NCBI RefSeq assembly: GCF_014651695.1
Contig: NZ_BMXJ01000004.1
Coordinates: 115,132 to 179,131, forward strand
Direction of reading: 5' to 3'
Length of the DNA: 64,000 nt
DNA from: Nocardiopsis terrae
GTDB lineage: Bacteria; Actinomycetota; Actinomycetes; Streptosporangiales; Streptosporangiaceae
The translations under genes were made by a program, and so were the position numbers. Positions 17,842-26,206 of the stretch are shown here, piece by piece (position 1 is the stretch's first letter; each line of letters opens with the position of its first letter). The notes below the pieces were generated by a model. It was not told the origin of the DNA. It worked only from the letters and a program-made list of their open reading frames with translations, and did no database searches.

Positions 17842-18265
17842 ACACCCGGTCCACCGCCTCACGCAACTCGTCGACCGGGCCCTGGCGGTCCGCGGGCAGG
17901 ACGTCCCGCATCCGCTCGACCGCCACCACCGCCTCGTACAGGTGCGTCCGCGCCTGACGGACCTGCTCGGGCAGGTCGTCGTCGCCCTGCTTGGGCGGCC
18001 CGTGCACACGCAACTGGGCGATGTGCCGCATGCTGATGTCGAGTTGGAGGACTGCGCGCCGCACCTCCTCCAGCCGGGTACGCACCTCCCCCGCCCGGGC
18101 GCGCACCCGCTCGCGCTCACGCCACTCCCGCTCCCGTTTCAGTGCGTGCTCGGCCCGCCAGCGCTCGACCGCCTCGGCCCGGTACGCCGCCAGGGCCGTG
18201 GCCCCCAGAGTGCTGACCGCCGTCACGATGCCGGTGATCAGTGCCACCAGGACAGTACTGTCCAC
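17657..18265 (-). CDS. Membrane-anchored coiled-coil protein, partner of the STAND ATPase
   Basis: 202-aa protein: one N-terminal membrane helix (STVLVALITGIVTAVSTLGA), then a long basic/acidic helix (about 28-75) likely to form a coiled coil on the cytoplasmic side, more helices to 165, and a Gly/Ala-rich tail. The GTG start lies 2 bp after the stop of the STAND gene and has GGAAGGAGG before it, so the two are translationally coupled. The family is not one I can name. The architecture suggests a membrane platform or effector for the upstream ATPase. The last third overlaps the convergent MFS gene. Confidence 0.65.
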   Translation of the reverse strand: MDSTVLVALITGIVTAVSTLGATALAAYRAEAVERWRAEHALKREREWRERERVRARAGEVRTRLEEVRRAVLQLDISMRHIAQLRVHGPPKQGDDDLPEQVRQARTHLYEAVVAVERMRDVLPADRQGPVDELREAVDRVFSHVQARAGRGGADQVHRNLTAGLRVLSEAVVAEAALGAAPGGGALTGGAAGAGQLGEGSR

Positions 18266-18267
18266 GC

Positions 18268-19956
18268 TCAGGCCCTCCTTCCGTCGACTCGCCCGTCCCG
18301 TTCCGACCGGATCTCCCCGCGGGTCCGCCGCGCCTCGGTGACCCCGCCCCCGCCCGCGAGGGCCTCCTCCAGCACGTCCAGGGCCGACTGCGCCTGCCCG
18401 GCGAGCCAGAGCGCCTGACCGATCCCCGCCCGCAGGCTGGGGTCGGCGTGCACCCTCCCCTGCGCGGCGGACAACCCCGACAACCCCGCCGAACGCTCAC
18501 CGGCCAGCAACCGGTTGCGCGCCTCCGCCACCAGCAGCCGGGAGACCGCCGCCCCGTCACCGGCCGCCTCCCGTTCCCGTGCCGCGTCCGCGTAGTGCTC
18601 GGCGGCGGCCCGGTGCTCGCCGCGTTCGAAGGCGAGATCACCCAGGAGCGCGGTGAGCAGGGACCGCGGCCGCGGTCCGGGGTCGGCGCGCAGGGCCTGC
18701 CGTGCGTGCTCGGCCGCCAGCTCCGCCTCACCCCGGGTGTGCGCGGCCCGGGCCGCCCCCAGGCGGTCCCAGCCGCTCCACGGGGGCGGGCCGGGCGCGT
18801 GGGACGAAGGGGCCAGCGCCATCAGGGGGCGGGCCAGCCTCGGATGCCGCAGGAGATAGGCGGAGCCGTCCCGGTTCGTGGTGACCAGGTGACGGTCCTC
18901 CAGGGCCTGTACGACCCCGGGGGTGAGCACGCCGTCCGGATCTTCGCAGGCCGAGCGGCCCACGCCCCGGTCGCCCGCGGCCACCACCCGGCGCAGCCAG
19001 GCGTGCGGAACCTCGGGCGGCACCAGGTGCTCAGCGGCGACCTCCGCCAGGACCCCGGCCAGGCGCACGGTCAGGACCCGGTCGACCTCGGTGCCGGAGG
19101 CCGGGACCAGGCCGGCGCCCTCCCGTCCCGTCTCCTGCCACAGGGTCGCGCCCAGGAGTTGCAGAAGGGCGGGGTCGACGGTGTCGGAGCACGAGCGGGG
19201 GCGGCCGCGCGGGTCACGGACCGTGCGGGCCTCCCGGACCAGGCGGCCGGGCTCCTCCGGACCGGCACGGGAGCCGACCAGGGCCAGGGAGCGCTCGACC
19301 ACGTCGACGGCGGTACCGGGACCGAACGGCCCCAGCCCGATCTCCGCGTGGTCGACCTCGCGTTTGTCCACCAGACGCCTTAGCTCGTCGAGGTGGCCCG
19401 TGCGCACGGTCAGCAGCAGGTGCAGGTCCGCCCGGTCCTCCACCGCGGCGAACAGCTCGTCCAGGAAGTCCCTGCGCCACTGTTCGGGCGCGGCCGAACG
19501 GCGCAGCAGGAGTTCGGTCTGGTCCAGGACCGCGAACAGGGGGCGGGCGAGTCCGTGCCGGTCGGTACTCCCGTGGGTACGCAGAAAATCGCCGATCGAG
19601 GTGCCGGGGGCGTGGGTGGGAAACTCCGCCGGCCCCCAGAGGGCCAACAGGGCACGGGTGTAGGGGTTGTGCCCGGGCAGGACCGCGCTGGGGAAAGCCG
19701 GGTCGAAGCGGAGCTCCCCCGAGTCCAGGACCGTGTCGCCGCGGTCGGTGAGGGCGGGGACGGCCCCGGCGCCCACCAGGGAGGTCTTACCGACCCCGTT
19801 GGCCCCGTGGAGCACGGTGAGCCGGTGGCGGCTCCAGGAACGCACCAGCTCCCCCGTCTCCTCCTCGCGCCCCAGGAAGAGATGACGGTCCCGGGCAAGG
19901 AAGGGCCGCGCCCCGACGAACGGGCCGTGCGCGCGCCCAATGGCGGCTCGTGTCAT
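18268..19956 (-). CDS. STAND-type (nSTAND1-like) NTPase with TPR-like C-terminus
   Basis: 562-aa signalling ATPase. The N-terminal segment ARPFLARDRHLFLGREEE is the motif that opens many bacterial nSTAND1 domains. Walker A is GANGVGKTSL (51-60). The Walker B-like strand is LFAVLDQTELLL (about 138-150), followed by the RTGHLDELRR sensor region. From about residue 390 to the end the protein is a helical TPR-like array. STAND ATPases act as switches that assemble after binding a ligand. The ATG has GGGAG about 9 nt upstream. It lies 218 bp downstream of the RiPP precursor gene on the same strand and is directly coupled to the membrane coiled-coil gene. Confidence 0.8.
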   Translation of the reverse strand: MTRAAIGRAHGPFVGARPFLARDRHLFLGREEETGELVRSWSRHRLTVLHGANGVGKTSLVGAGAVPALTDRGDTVLDSGELRFDPAFPSAVLPGHNPYTRALLALWGPAEFPTHAPGTSIGDFLRTHGSTDRHGLARPLFAVLDQTELLLRRSAAPEQWRRDFLDELFAAVEDRADLHLLLTVRTGHLDELRRLVDKREVDHAEIGLGPFGPGTAVDVVERSLALVGSRAGPEEPGRLVREARTVRDPRGRPRSCSDTVDPALLQLLGATLWQETGREGAGLVPASGTEVDRVLTVRLAGVLAEVAAEHLVPPEVPHAWLRRVVAAGDRGVGRSACEDPDGVLTPGVVQALEDRHLVTTNRDGSAYLLRHPRLARPLMALAPSSHAPGPPPWSGWDRLGAARAAHTRGEAELAAEHARQALRADPGPRPRSLLTALLGDLAFERGEHRAAAEHYADAAREREAAGDGAAVSRLLVAEARNRLLAGERSAGLSGLSAAQGRVHADPSLRAGIGQALWLAGQAQSALDVLEEALAGGGGVTEARRTRGEIRSERDGRVDGRRA

Positions 19957-20174
19957 GAAGCAGCTCCCGGCCAGCGGAAATGGGGACTGTTCTGGCGCGA
20001 AACAGCGCTGTCCATGGTGCCACGAATCAGGGCCCCCTTTCGAGCCCCGGCGACATTCCTGTGTCCTTTTCGCCGCACCGCCCCGAGAACCCCCACCGCG
20101 GCGGCGGAAGGCATGGACCGCACCACGCCAACAGCCCGAACCGGCCCGGCTCCCGGAGCGTCGAAACCGCTTTC

Positions 20175-20348
20175 CTACTCCGGGTCGTTCACGAAACCGG
20201 CCACCGCCTCGACGCCCGCCTCACGGGGGTCGAGCACCGTACGCAGCGCCTCCGCGATCGCCGAAGCGCCGATCCCGTCGAGGTCGCGCAGCGACAGACC
20301 ACCCACGTCCACCAGCGCGGACCCCCCGGCGAAACCGTGCTCTCCCAT
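20175..20348 (-). CDS. FxSxx-type RiPP precursor peptide with variant core (FxsA-like)
   Basis: 57-aa peptide starting at ATG 20348 with GGAGGGAAG before it. The leader-like part LSLRDLDGIGASAIAEALRT resembles FxSxx-COOH precursors (an amphipathic leader with conserved Leu-Asp, Ser/Asn and Leu-x-x-Val-Leu positions). The C-terminus ends VAGFVNDPE. Standard FxSxx peptides end F-x-S-x-x; here it is F-V-N plus three residues, so Asn replaces Ser and the tail is one residue longer. Phe-x-Asn is a plausible three-residue cyclophane site. The gene is divergent from fxsT and 4.1 kb from the radical SAM maturase. It was recognised from peptide pattern and context, not from a database. Confidence 0.7.
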   Translation of the reverse strand: MGEHGFAGGSALVDVGGLSLRDLDGIGASAIAEALRTVLDPREAGVEAVAGFVNDPE

Positions 20349-20545
20349 CAGCTTCCCTCCATGCGTCCACCTTTTGACAGCCAACCATGAAAGGACGGCG
20401 ACCACCGCCCTTTCACAAGAACCGTTTTTGTTTTTGTCGTACGAAGTTCCTACCACGCACCTGTCGCTCCCTAACCTCTTCGCCTACGCTGATTGTGCAT
20501 ACGTCTCCCTCAGGCAACATCCACCGACACAACACAACACCGGGC

Positions 20546-20566
20546 TTTTTCCGTCGACGGGAAAAA
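20546..20566. promoter_or_regulatory. Inverted repeat just upstream of fxsT
   Basis: TTTTTCC and GGAAAAA flank a GTCGACG centre, about 40 bp before the fxsT start and inside the divergent precursor/fxsT region. In this GC-rich genome a T5/A5 dyad stands out. It may be an operator or a leader hairpin for fxsT. Confidence 0.35.
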
Positions 20567-20606
20567 CAAAGTCTGGTGGGACCTATGTGAAACCGGAGGA
20601 CACCGC

Positions 20607-23168
20607 GTGACCACTTCCCAAGGGGACCTCCCCGACCGGGGCAAGAACCGATTCCCGGAGGTGTGGGGCAGGGTCCCGCCGCGCCACAAGAACTTCACCG
20701 GTCGCAGCGAACAGATCAACGACCTCCGCGCCGGTCTGCTCAACCAGGTCACGGCCGTGGTCCCGCACGCCCCGGCGGACCCGGCCGTCCCTCGCGCGCT
20801 CCAGGGCTACGGCGGTGTCGGCAAGACCCTGATGGCCGTGGAGTACGCCCACCGCTACCGCGGCGAGTACGACCTGGTCTGGTGGGTCATGGCCGACCAG
20901 CCGGGCCTGGTGCGCTCGGCACTGGCCCACCTGGCACCGCACCTGAACCTGCCCGGACCGGCGGTGACCGGGGTGGAGGACGCCACCAACGGGGTCCTGG
21001 AGGCCCTGCGCAAGGGCGAACCGTACGCGCGCTGGCTCCTGGTCTTCGACAACGCCGACGAACCCGAAGAACTCTCCGACGTCATCCCGCAGGGGCCGGG
21101 GCACGTCCTGATCACCACCCGCAACCACCGGTGGGAGGGGGTCGCCGAAACCGTCCCGGTCAACGTGTTCGCCGAGCACGAGAGCGTGGAGTTCCTCACC
21201 AGGCGCATCCCGCGGGGCATCACCGTCGAGGAGGCCGTCGAGCTGTCCGAGGCCCTGGGCCACCTGCCCCTGGCCCTGGAACAGGCCGGCGCCCTCCAGT
21301 CCGAGACGGGCATGTCCACCCGGGAGTACCTGCGCCTGCTCACCGAGCGCACCGGCCCGCTCCTGCGCGAGGGCAAACCCCCCGAGTACCCCAAACCGAT
21401 GACCGCGGCCTGGCAGCTCTCGGTGGCCAAACTCCAGGAGAACCTGCCCGAGGCGATGGAGCTGTTGCGCTGCTGCGCCTTCTTCGGCCCCGAACCGATC
21501 CCCCGCGACCTGTTCTTCCCGGTGGAGAACGGCCCGGTGCGCCCGGAGATGGCGGAACTGCTGGCCGACCCGATCCGGTTGAGCAAGGCCATCGGCCGCC
21601 TCGGCCGCTACGCCCTGGTCCGGCTCGACCAGGCCAACCGCACCATCCAGGTGCACCGGCTCATCCAGGCCCTGCTGCGCGAGGAACTGGACGAGCAGAC
21701 CCAGGAGTCGATCCGGGTCGAGGTGTGGTCACTGCTCAGCGCGGCGGCGCCGGACACCTTCACCGACGCACCCGCCCAGGCGCGCTACCTCGAACTGCTG
21801 TCCCACATGCGCCCGGCCGGGATCGCCGAGTCCGACCTGCCACAGGTACGGCGCTTCGCGCTGAACATGCTGAACTTCCTGTACGTGTCCGGCAACTACG
21901 AGACCGCCAGCCGCTACGCCCGCGACTTCATCGAGAAGTGGACGGCCGACTCCGGCAACGAGGACCCCTTCGTCCTGGAGGCACAGGCCAAGTACGCCAA
22001 CCGGCTCCGCGACCTGGGACGCTACGTCGAATCGCACGACCTCAACCGGGCCATCCTGCCCAGGATGCGCCGCACACTGGGCCCCGCCCACCCGGAGACC
22101 CTGTCGGTGCTCTCCGGCCTGGGCGCGGACTACCGGGCCCACGGTGACTTCTGGCAGGCGCGCGAACACGACGAGGAGGTGCTGCGCCAGCACCAGGAGG
22201 CCTTCGGGCCGGGCGACACCGCCACCCTGCGCGCCCTGTACAACCTGGCCCTGGACTACGCGCTGACCAGCGACTTCGCGGAATCACAGCGCAAGCACGA
22301 ACGCGCGTACATGCTACTCAAGCGCAGCGGCCCGGCGGGCGGCTCGCCCACGCTGCTGACGTTCTGGTTCGGACTGGCCCAGGCGGTGCGCCTGTCCGGC
22401 GACTTCACCGAGGCGTGCGACCTGGGCGAGGACGCGCTCGCCTACGGCCGGGACCAGCTGGGCGTGGAGGACCCGCGCACCCTGCGCACCCAGGTCGACC
22501 TGGCGATCGCCCGGCGGCTGTCCGGGGAACTGGACGAGGCGCTCGAACTCGGCCAGGACGCCCACTCACGCTATCTGCGGCTGCACGGCATCAACCACCC
22601 CAGCACCCTCGCCGCGGCGATGTGCCTGGCCAACCTGTGGCGGATGACCGGCGAACTGGCCGGCGCCCTGGAACTGGCCGAGGACACCGACATGCGCTAC
22701 GCCCAGGCCTACGGCGCCGACCACCCCTACAAACACGGGTGCACCAGCAACGTGGCCCTGCTGTACCGGCTGACCGGCGACCCGGCCCGGTCCCGGTCGA
22801 TGAACGAGTCGGCGCTGACCGCCCTGGAGGCCAGGCTCGGCCGCAACCACCACTACACGCTGGCGGCCGCCACCAACCTGGCCAGCGACCTGGCCGCCCT
22901 CGGTGAGGCCAAGAACGCCGCCCGGCTGGGCCGCGGCACCCTGCGCCGCTACCGCGCCCTGCTGGGCGAGGAACACCCGAGCACCCTGGCCTGCGCCTCC
23001 AACCTGGTGTTGGACCTGCGCGGCGAACAGGAGGCGGAGGAGGCCGAGGAACTGGCCGAACGCACCCTCACCGGCTACGTGCGCACCCTGGGCCGCGAGC
23101 ACGCCTTCACCGGCGCCCTGGCCGAGGGCCGCAGGCTCGTCGCCGACTTCGACCCGCCCCTGCTCTGA
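20607..23168 (+). CDS. fxsT: FxsT-like NB-ARC/TPR protein of the FxSxx RiPP system
   Basis: 853-aa protein. N-terminal NB-ARC ATPase: KNFTGRSEQINDLRAGL, Walker A GYGGVGKTLMAVEYA (about 65-80), Walker B WLLVFDNAD (about 146), and VLITTRNHRW plus GHLPLALEQAG, the GxP motif. The C-terminal 430 residues are tetratricopeptide repeats of about 42 residues, each with a pattern like HPSTLAAAMCLANLWR. This is the architecture annotated as the FxSxx-COOH system tetratricopeptide repeat protein. GTG 20607 has GGAGG before it; the longer frame upstream has no ribosome site. It is divergent from the precursor gene and its stop is 6 bp from the stop of the convergent HExxH gene. Confidence 0.85.
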   Translation: MTTSQGDLPDRGKNRFPEVWGRVPPRHKNFTGRSEQINDLRAGLLNQVTAVVPHAPADPAVPRALQGYGGVGKTLMAVEYAHRYRGEYDLVWWVMADQPGLVRSALAHLAPHLNLPGPAVTGVEDATNGVLEALRKGEPYARWLLVFDNADEPEELSDVIPQGPGHVLITTRNHRWEGVAETVPVNVFAEHESVEFLTRRIPRGITVEEAVELSEALGHLPLALEQAGALQSETGMSTREYLRLLTERTGPLLREGKPPEYPKPMTAAWQLSVAKLQENLPEAMELLRCCAFFGPEPIPRDLFFPVENGPVRPEMAELLADPIRLSKAIGRLGRYALVRLDQANRTIQVHRLIQALLREELDEQTQESIRVEVWSLLSAAAPDTFTDAPAQARYLELLSHMRPAGIAESDLPQVRRFALNMLNFLYVSGNYETASRYARDFIEKWTADSGNEDPFVLEAQAKYANRLRDLGRYVESHDLNRAILPRMRRTLGPAHPETLSVLSGLGADYRAHGDFWQAREHDEEVLRQHQEAFGPGDTATLRALYNLALDYALTSDFAESQRKHERAYMLLKRSGPAGGSPTLLTFWFGLAQAVRLSGDFTEACDLGEDALAYGRDQLGVEDPRTLRTQVDLAIARRLSGELDEALELGQDAHSRYLRLHGINHPSTLAAAMCLANLWRMTGELAGALELAEDTDMRYAQAYGADHPYKHGCTSNVALLYRLTGDPARSRSMNESALTALEARLGRNHHYTLAAATNLASDLAALGEAKNAARLGRGTLRRYRALLGEEHPSTLACASNLVLDLRGEQEAEEAEELAERTLTGYVRTLGREHAFTGALAEGRRLVADFDPPLL

Positions 23169-23174
23169 ACCGGC

Positions 23175-24482
23175 TCAGCCGTTGCGCTCGCGCCACCGGG
23201 CCAGGTGGGCGCGGGCGGCGGCCCCGGCCGCCTCCTCGGCCTCGGCAGGGACCGGCTCGGCCAGCCAGCGGCACAGGGTCCGGTCGGCTGCGCCGAGGAA
23301 CCTCCCGCCCTCGGCGGTGAGTCTTCCGGACGCGGCCAGGGCCCGGGAGGCGTCCGCGGTGGAACGGCGCCAGTGCGCGAACTCGGCGTGGGCCCTGCGG
23401 GCCCCCTCCCCCGCGAGGGTGTGCCGGTGCCTGCGCCAGAAACCGGCCACCCCCAGATGGGCGTACACCCCCTGGAGCAGACCCGAGGCGGGCCGGGGGT
23501 CGGGGCGCCAGGGCGCGTAGTAGCGGCTCCCGTCCTCGGGCAGGGTGAGGTCCACCAGGTCGAGCAGGGCGGTGAGCTTGGCGTGCTGCACCTCGTGGGC
23601 GAAGGTGAGCGCCAGCAGCACCGGGTCGGGCGGTGTGGACAACCCCAGGTTGCCGAAGGCGTGCCGGGCGGTGGCACTGGTGTGCAGGCGCCCGCCCGGG
23701 GCGGTGATGGGCGTCAGGGTGACCACGGTGCCCTCGGTCTCGTCCGCCACCGTCCAGTGGTGCTCCACCAGCAACCGCCACGCCCCGCCCAGGGTCCGGC
23801 GCCAGTGGTCGAGCTCCCGCGCACCGAGCCGGCGGGCCACCGGGGCGGCGCCGGGCATGCGGTCGGGGTCCTGGTCGTCCAGGAGCAGCTCGATCCGCCT
23901 GCCCCGGTGCTCGGCGGCCAGCCGGCGCAGGGCGTGCCAGCCGGGCGCGTCCTCGTGCGGGTCCTCGGGGACCGCCACCCGCAGGCCGCGCTCCGCCCGG
24001 ACCGTGGCCAGGCCGCCACGGGTCTCGAACAGCGCCCGGCCGCCCCGTGCACCGACCAGGGCGCGCCCCAGGGACGGCAGCGGCACGGTGGGGCCGTCCA
24101 GCGGCACCTCGATCCGCGCGTCGACGGCGCCGCGCAGCGCCGCGGCGGCCGCGACCGCCGCCATCCCGGCGGGTCGGGGCTCCTCCGAACGGTGCCCGGC
24201 CAGGGCCAGGGCGGTCCGCCGCGCCCACACCCCCACGGTGGGGTGGCGCAGCACCGCGGCCACCCGGTCGGGTGCGTTCTCCTGGGCGCGGACCAACAGG
24301 TCGTAGGCGTCCCCGACCCGGCCGGCCTCGGGGTGCTGTGCCTCCCGTGCCGCGTCGACGACCCGGCGCAGCAGCATGAGGTGTTTGCCGAACTGGGCCA
24401 GGCGCAGGAAGGAGGCGGCCCCGCTTCCACCGCCGCCGCGTGCCAGGGCGTCGAACACCGGAGCCGGAACCGGGTCTGGCAT
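23175..24482 (-). CDS. HExxH-motif protein of the FxsB system, putative peptide-modifying enzyme
   Basis: 435-aa protein. The metal-binding motif AHEVQHAKL lies at about residues 298-306, with a possible third ligand region in YAPWRP and GVYAHLGVAGFWRR downstream. In many FxSxx systems this region is fused to the radical SAM enzyme, often with the metal ligands lost. Here it is a separate gene with HExxH intact. Related proteins are annotated as HEXXH motif domain or aKG-HExxH-type peptide beta-hydroxylase, so hydroxylation of the precursor is a reasonable guess; proteolysis is an alternative. The ATG overlaps the stop of the radical SAM gene by one base (TGATG), so the two are made together. 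Confidence 0.75.
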   Translation of the reverse strand: MPDPVPAPVFDALARGGGGSGAASFLRLAQFGKHLMLLRRVVDAAREAQHPEAGRVGDAYDLLVRAQENAPDRVAAVLRHPTVGVWARRTALALAGHRSEEPRPAGMAAVAAAAALRGAVDARIEVPLDGPTVPLPSLGRALVGARGGRALFETRGGLATVRAERGLRVAVPEDPHEDAPGWHALRRLAAEHRGRRIELLLDDQDPDRMPGAAPVARRLGARELDHWRRTLGGAWRLLVEHHWTVADETEGTVVTLTPITAPGGRLHTSATARHAFGNLGLSTPPDPVLLALTFAHEVQHAKLTALLDLVDLTLPEDGSRYYAPWRPDPRPASGLLQGVYAHLGVAGFWRRHRHTLAGEGARRAHAEFAHWRRSTADASRALAASGRLTAEGGRFLGAADRTLCRWLAEPVPAEAEEAAGAAARAHLARWRERNG

Positions 24483-25699
24483 CAGAGTCCCTCCCTGATC
24501 CTGGCCACGTCCGCGGCCACGGTCTGGTGGATGTGCGTGATCAGGTGGAACAGGTCCGCGCAGTACACGGAGGGGTTGAGGAAACCGTTTCCGCTCCGGT
24601 AGCGGTGCGGGTAGAGCCCGCCGCCGCAGACACGGGACAGCGGGCAGGCGGCGCAGGTGGGGCTCAGGGCCCTGGCCCCGATCTGCCGGGCGGCGACCGA
24701 GGGCAGGTAGAGGGCGTCGTCGAAGCCGTGCGTGAAGGTGTGCAGGGGTGTGCTCGCCGCCCCCTCGAAGGCCGACTTGAGGCTGTCGACCTGTTCGATG
24801 CTGCCGTCGGTCTCCACCACCACGAGGGCGGCCGGGGACAGGCCGACGCTCTCGGTGCGGGAGGGGCTGCCCAGGACGAGGCGGATGATCTCGTTGAACA
24901 TGCGGATGTTGGTCTCGCGCTCGGCCGCTCCGTACCACCGGTCGAACACGGACGCCAGCCAGGACCCGTAGCGCGGTTCGGTCGGCGACCACCCCGGAGG
25001 CGGTTCGTCCCAGTTGCCGTGGGGCAGGAGGAAGTCGACACCGGGCGGGCCGTAATCCAGGAGGTGCTCGTAGGTGGTGACCGGGTCCGACTCCAGGTCG
25101 ACGGTGGTGAGCAGGCCCGACATCAGGTGGCTGCCGCGGGTGTTGAGCCGTTCGATCCCCGCGCGCACCTCGGCGTGGGTGCCGCGCCCGTCGGCCCGGG
25201 TGCGGTGGCGGTCGTGGTCGGCCTCGGCCCCGTCGATGCTCACCCCGACACGGATGCCGAGCTCCTCGAACAGGTCGAGGAAGTGGGAGTCGATCAGGAC
25301 CCCGTTGGTCTGCATCCTCAGCGCGACGTGGACGTCGGGTTCGCAGGCCTTGCGCAGGGCCTGGACCGTGTACCGCAGGTGGTCGAGGCCGACCAGGAGG
25401 GGCTCGCCGCCGTGGAGGACGACGTCCACCCGTTCGCGGCCGTGGGTCCGGGAGTGTTCGGCGATGCGTTCGGCGACCCGGTCGACCGTGGGTCGGGCCA
25501 TGCGACGGGGTTGGCGGCGCCAGCCCTGGTCGGCCATCTCGTACATGTAGCAGTAGTCGCAGGCCAGGTTGCAGCGGCTGTGGATCTTGAGGATGAACTC
25601 ACGAAAGGGTGTGGGCCGCCACCCCTGGCCGAGGAGTTGGCCGACATCCATACCCTCGGGCCATTCCGGACGTCTTTCCGGCTCACTGTTGCCTACCAC
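24482..25699 (-). CDS. fxsB: FxsB-like radical SAM/SPASM cyclophane-forming peptide maturase
   Basis: 405-aa radical SAM enzyme expected to cross-link an aromatic side chain to a nearby residue in the precursor. The CX3CX2C motif is CNLACDYCYMYE (Cys43, 47, 50). The SPASM region holds CAACPLSRVCGGGLYPHRYR and GFLNPSVYC, the FxsB hallmark. The strand-1 context FILKIHSRC and the VVLHGGEPLL segment (SAM binding) are intact. I chose GTG 25699 because AGGAGG sits 9 nt before it; an ATG at 25756 has no ribosome site. It overlaps the HExxH gene by one base. The closest precursor candidate is at 20175-20348; none was found directly upstream. Confidence 0.9.
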   Translation of the reverse strand: MVGNSEPERRPEWPEGMDVGQLLGQGWRPTPFREFILKIHSRCNLACDYCYMYEMADQGWRRQPRRMARPTVDRVAERIAEHSRTHGRERVDVVLHGGEPLLVGLDHLRYTVQALRKACEPDVHVALRMQTNGVLIDSHFLDLFEELGIRVGVSIDGAEADHDRHRTRADGRGTHAEVRAGIERLNTRGSHLMSGLLTTVDLESDPVTTYEHLLDYGPPGVDFLLPHGNWDEPPPGWSPTEPRYGSWLASVFDRWYGAAERETNIRMFNEIIRLVLGSPSRTESVGLSPAALVVVETDGSIEQVDSLKSAFEGAASTPLHTFTHGFDDALYLPSVAARQIGARALSPTCAACPLSRVCGGGLYPHRYRSGNGFLNPSVYCADLFHLITHIHQTVAADVARIREGL

Positions 25700-26206
25700 G
25701 CTGACGACCTCCTGGGATGACGGAAAACGAGAAATACGACTGGTTATCGCATTCACCGGTCTATGTACTCCCGGCGGGTAACCACAAACATCACCCCCGG
25801 GCAGTCAGAACTCGCGCCGCGGTACAGGAGGACTGACCCGAAGGCCCACCCCCGAGGGCGGGCCTCGTCAACCACCCCCGGCGATTCTTCCCGACCCACC
25901 GCCCCCAAACGTCACCCACTCGGCGGAAATGACCGATTCCGGCCAATGAAACAATGATTGACCATTGCCCGCCCGGCCCAGACGAACCCCGCCCGGCGCA
26001 CAACACTCATGATTCCTCCGCTTTCCTTCCGAATTTCCGCCCCGAACCCCCGTCAAGACGGCCGCCGACCCGTTTCCACCGGCCGGGGCGACAACCGGAA
26101 CGCATGCTCCCGCAGAACGGGTTTGGGCGTTCCGCCCTGCGCGAGGCCCCGCACGGGTTACCCTGATCCCGTTTCGGCCATCCTCATCACGTTCGGCGAC
26201 ACTTCC
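25700..26206. other. Divergent intergenic region between fxsB and the 26207 gene
   Basis: 507 bp without a credible gene on either strand; I looked in particular for a second FxsA-like peptide and found none. The stretch 25,700-25,800 and 25,920-26,060 is lower in GC than its surroundings, as expected for promoters. TACCCT at 26160-26165 may be a -10 element for the gene at 26207. Confidence 0.5.

Noticed and set aside
25763..26006. Small frames in the fxsB upstream region as a second RiPP precursor
   Set aside because: None has a ribosome site, an FxsA-like leader or a C-terminal aromatic-x-Ser/Asn core.
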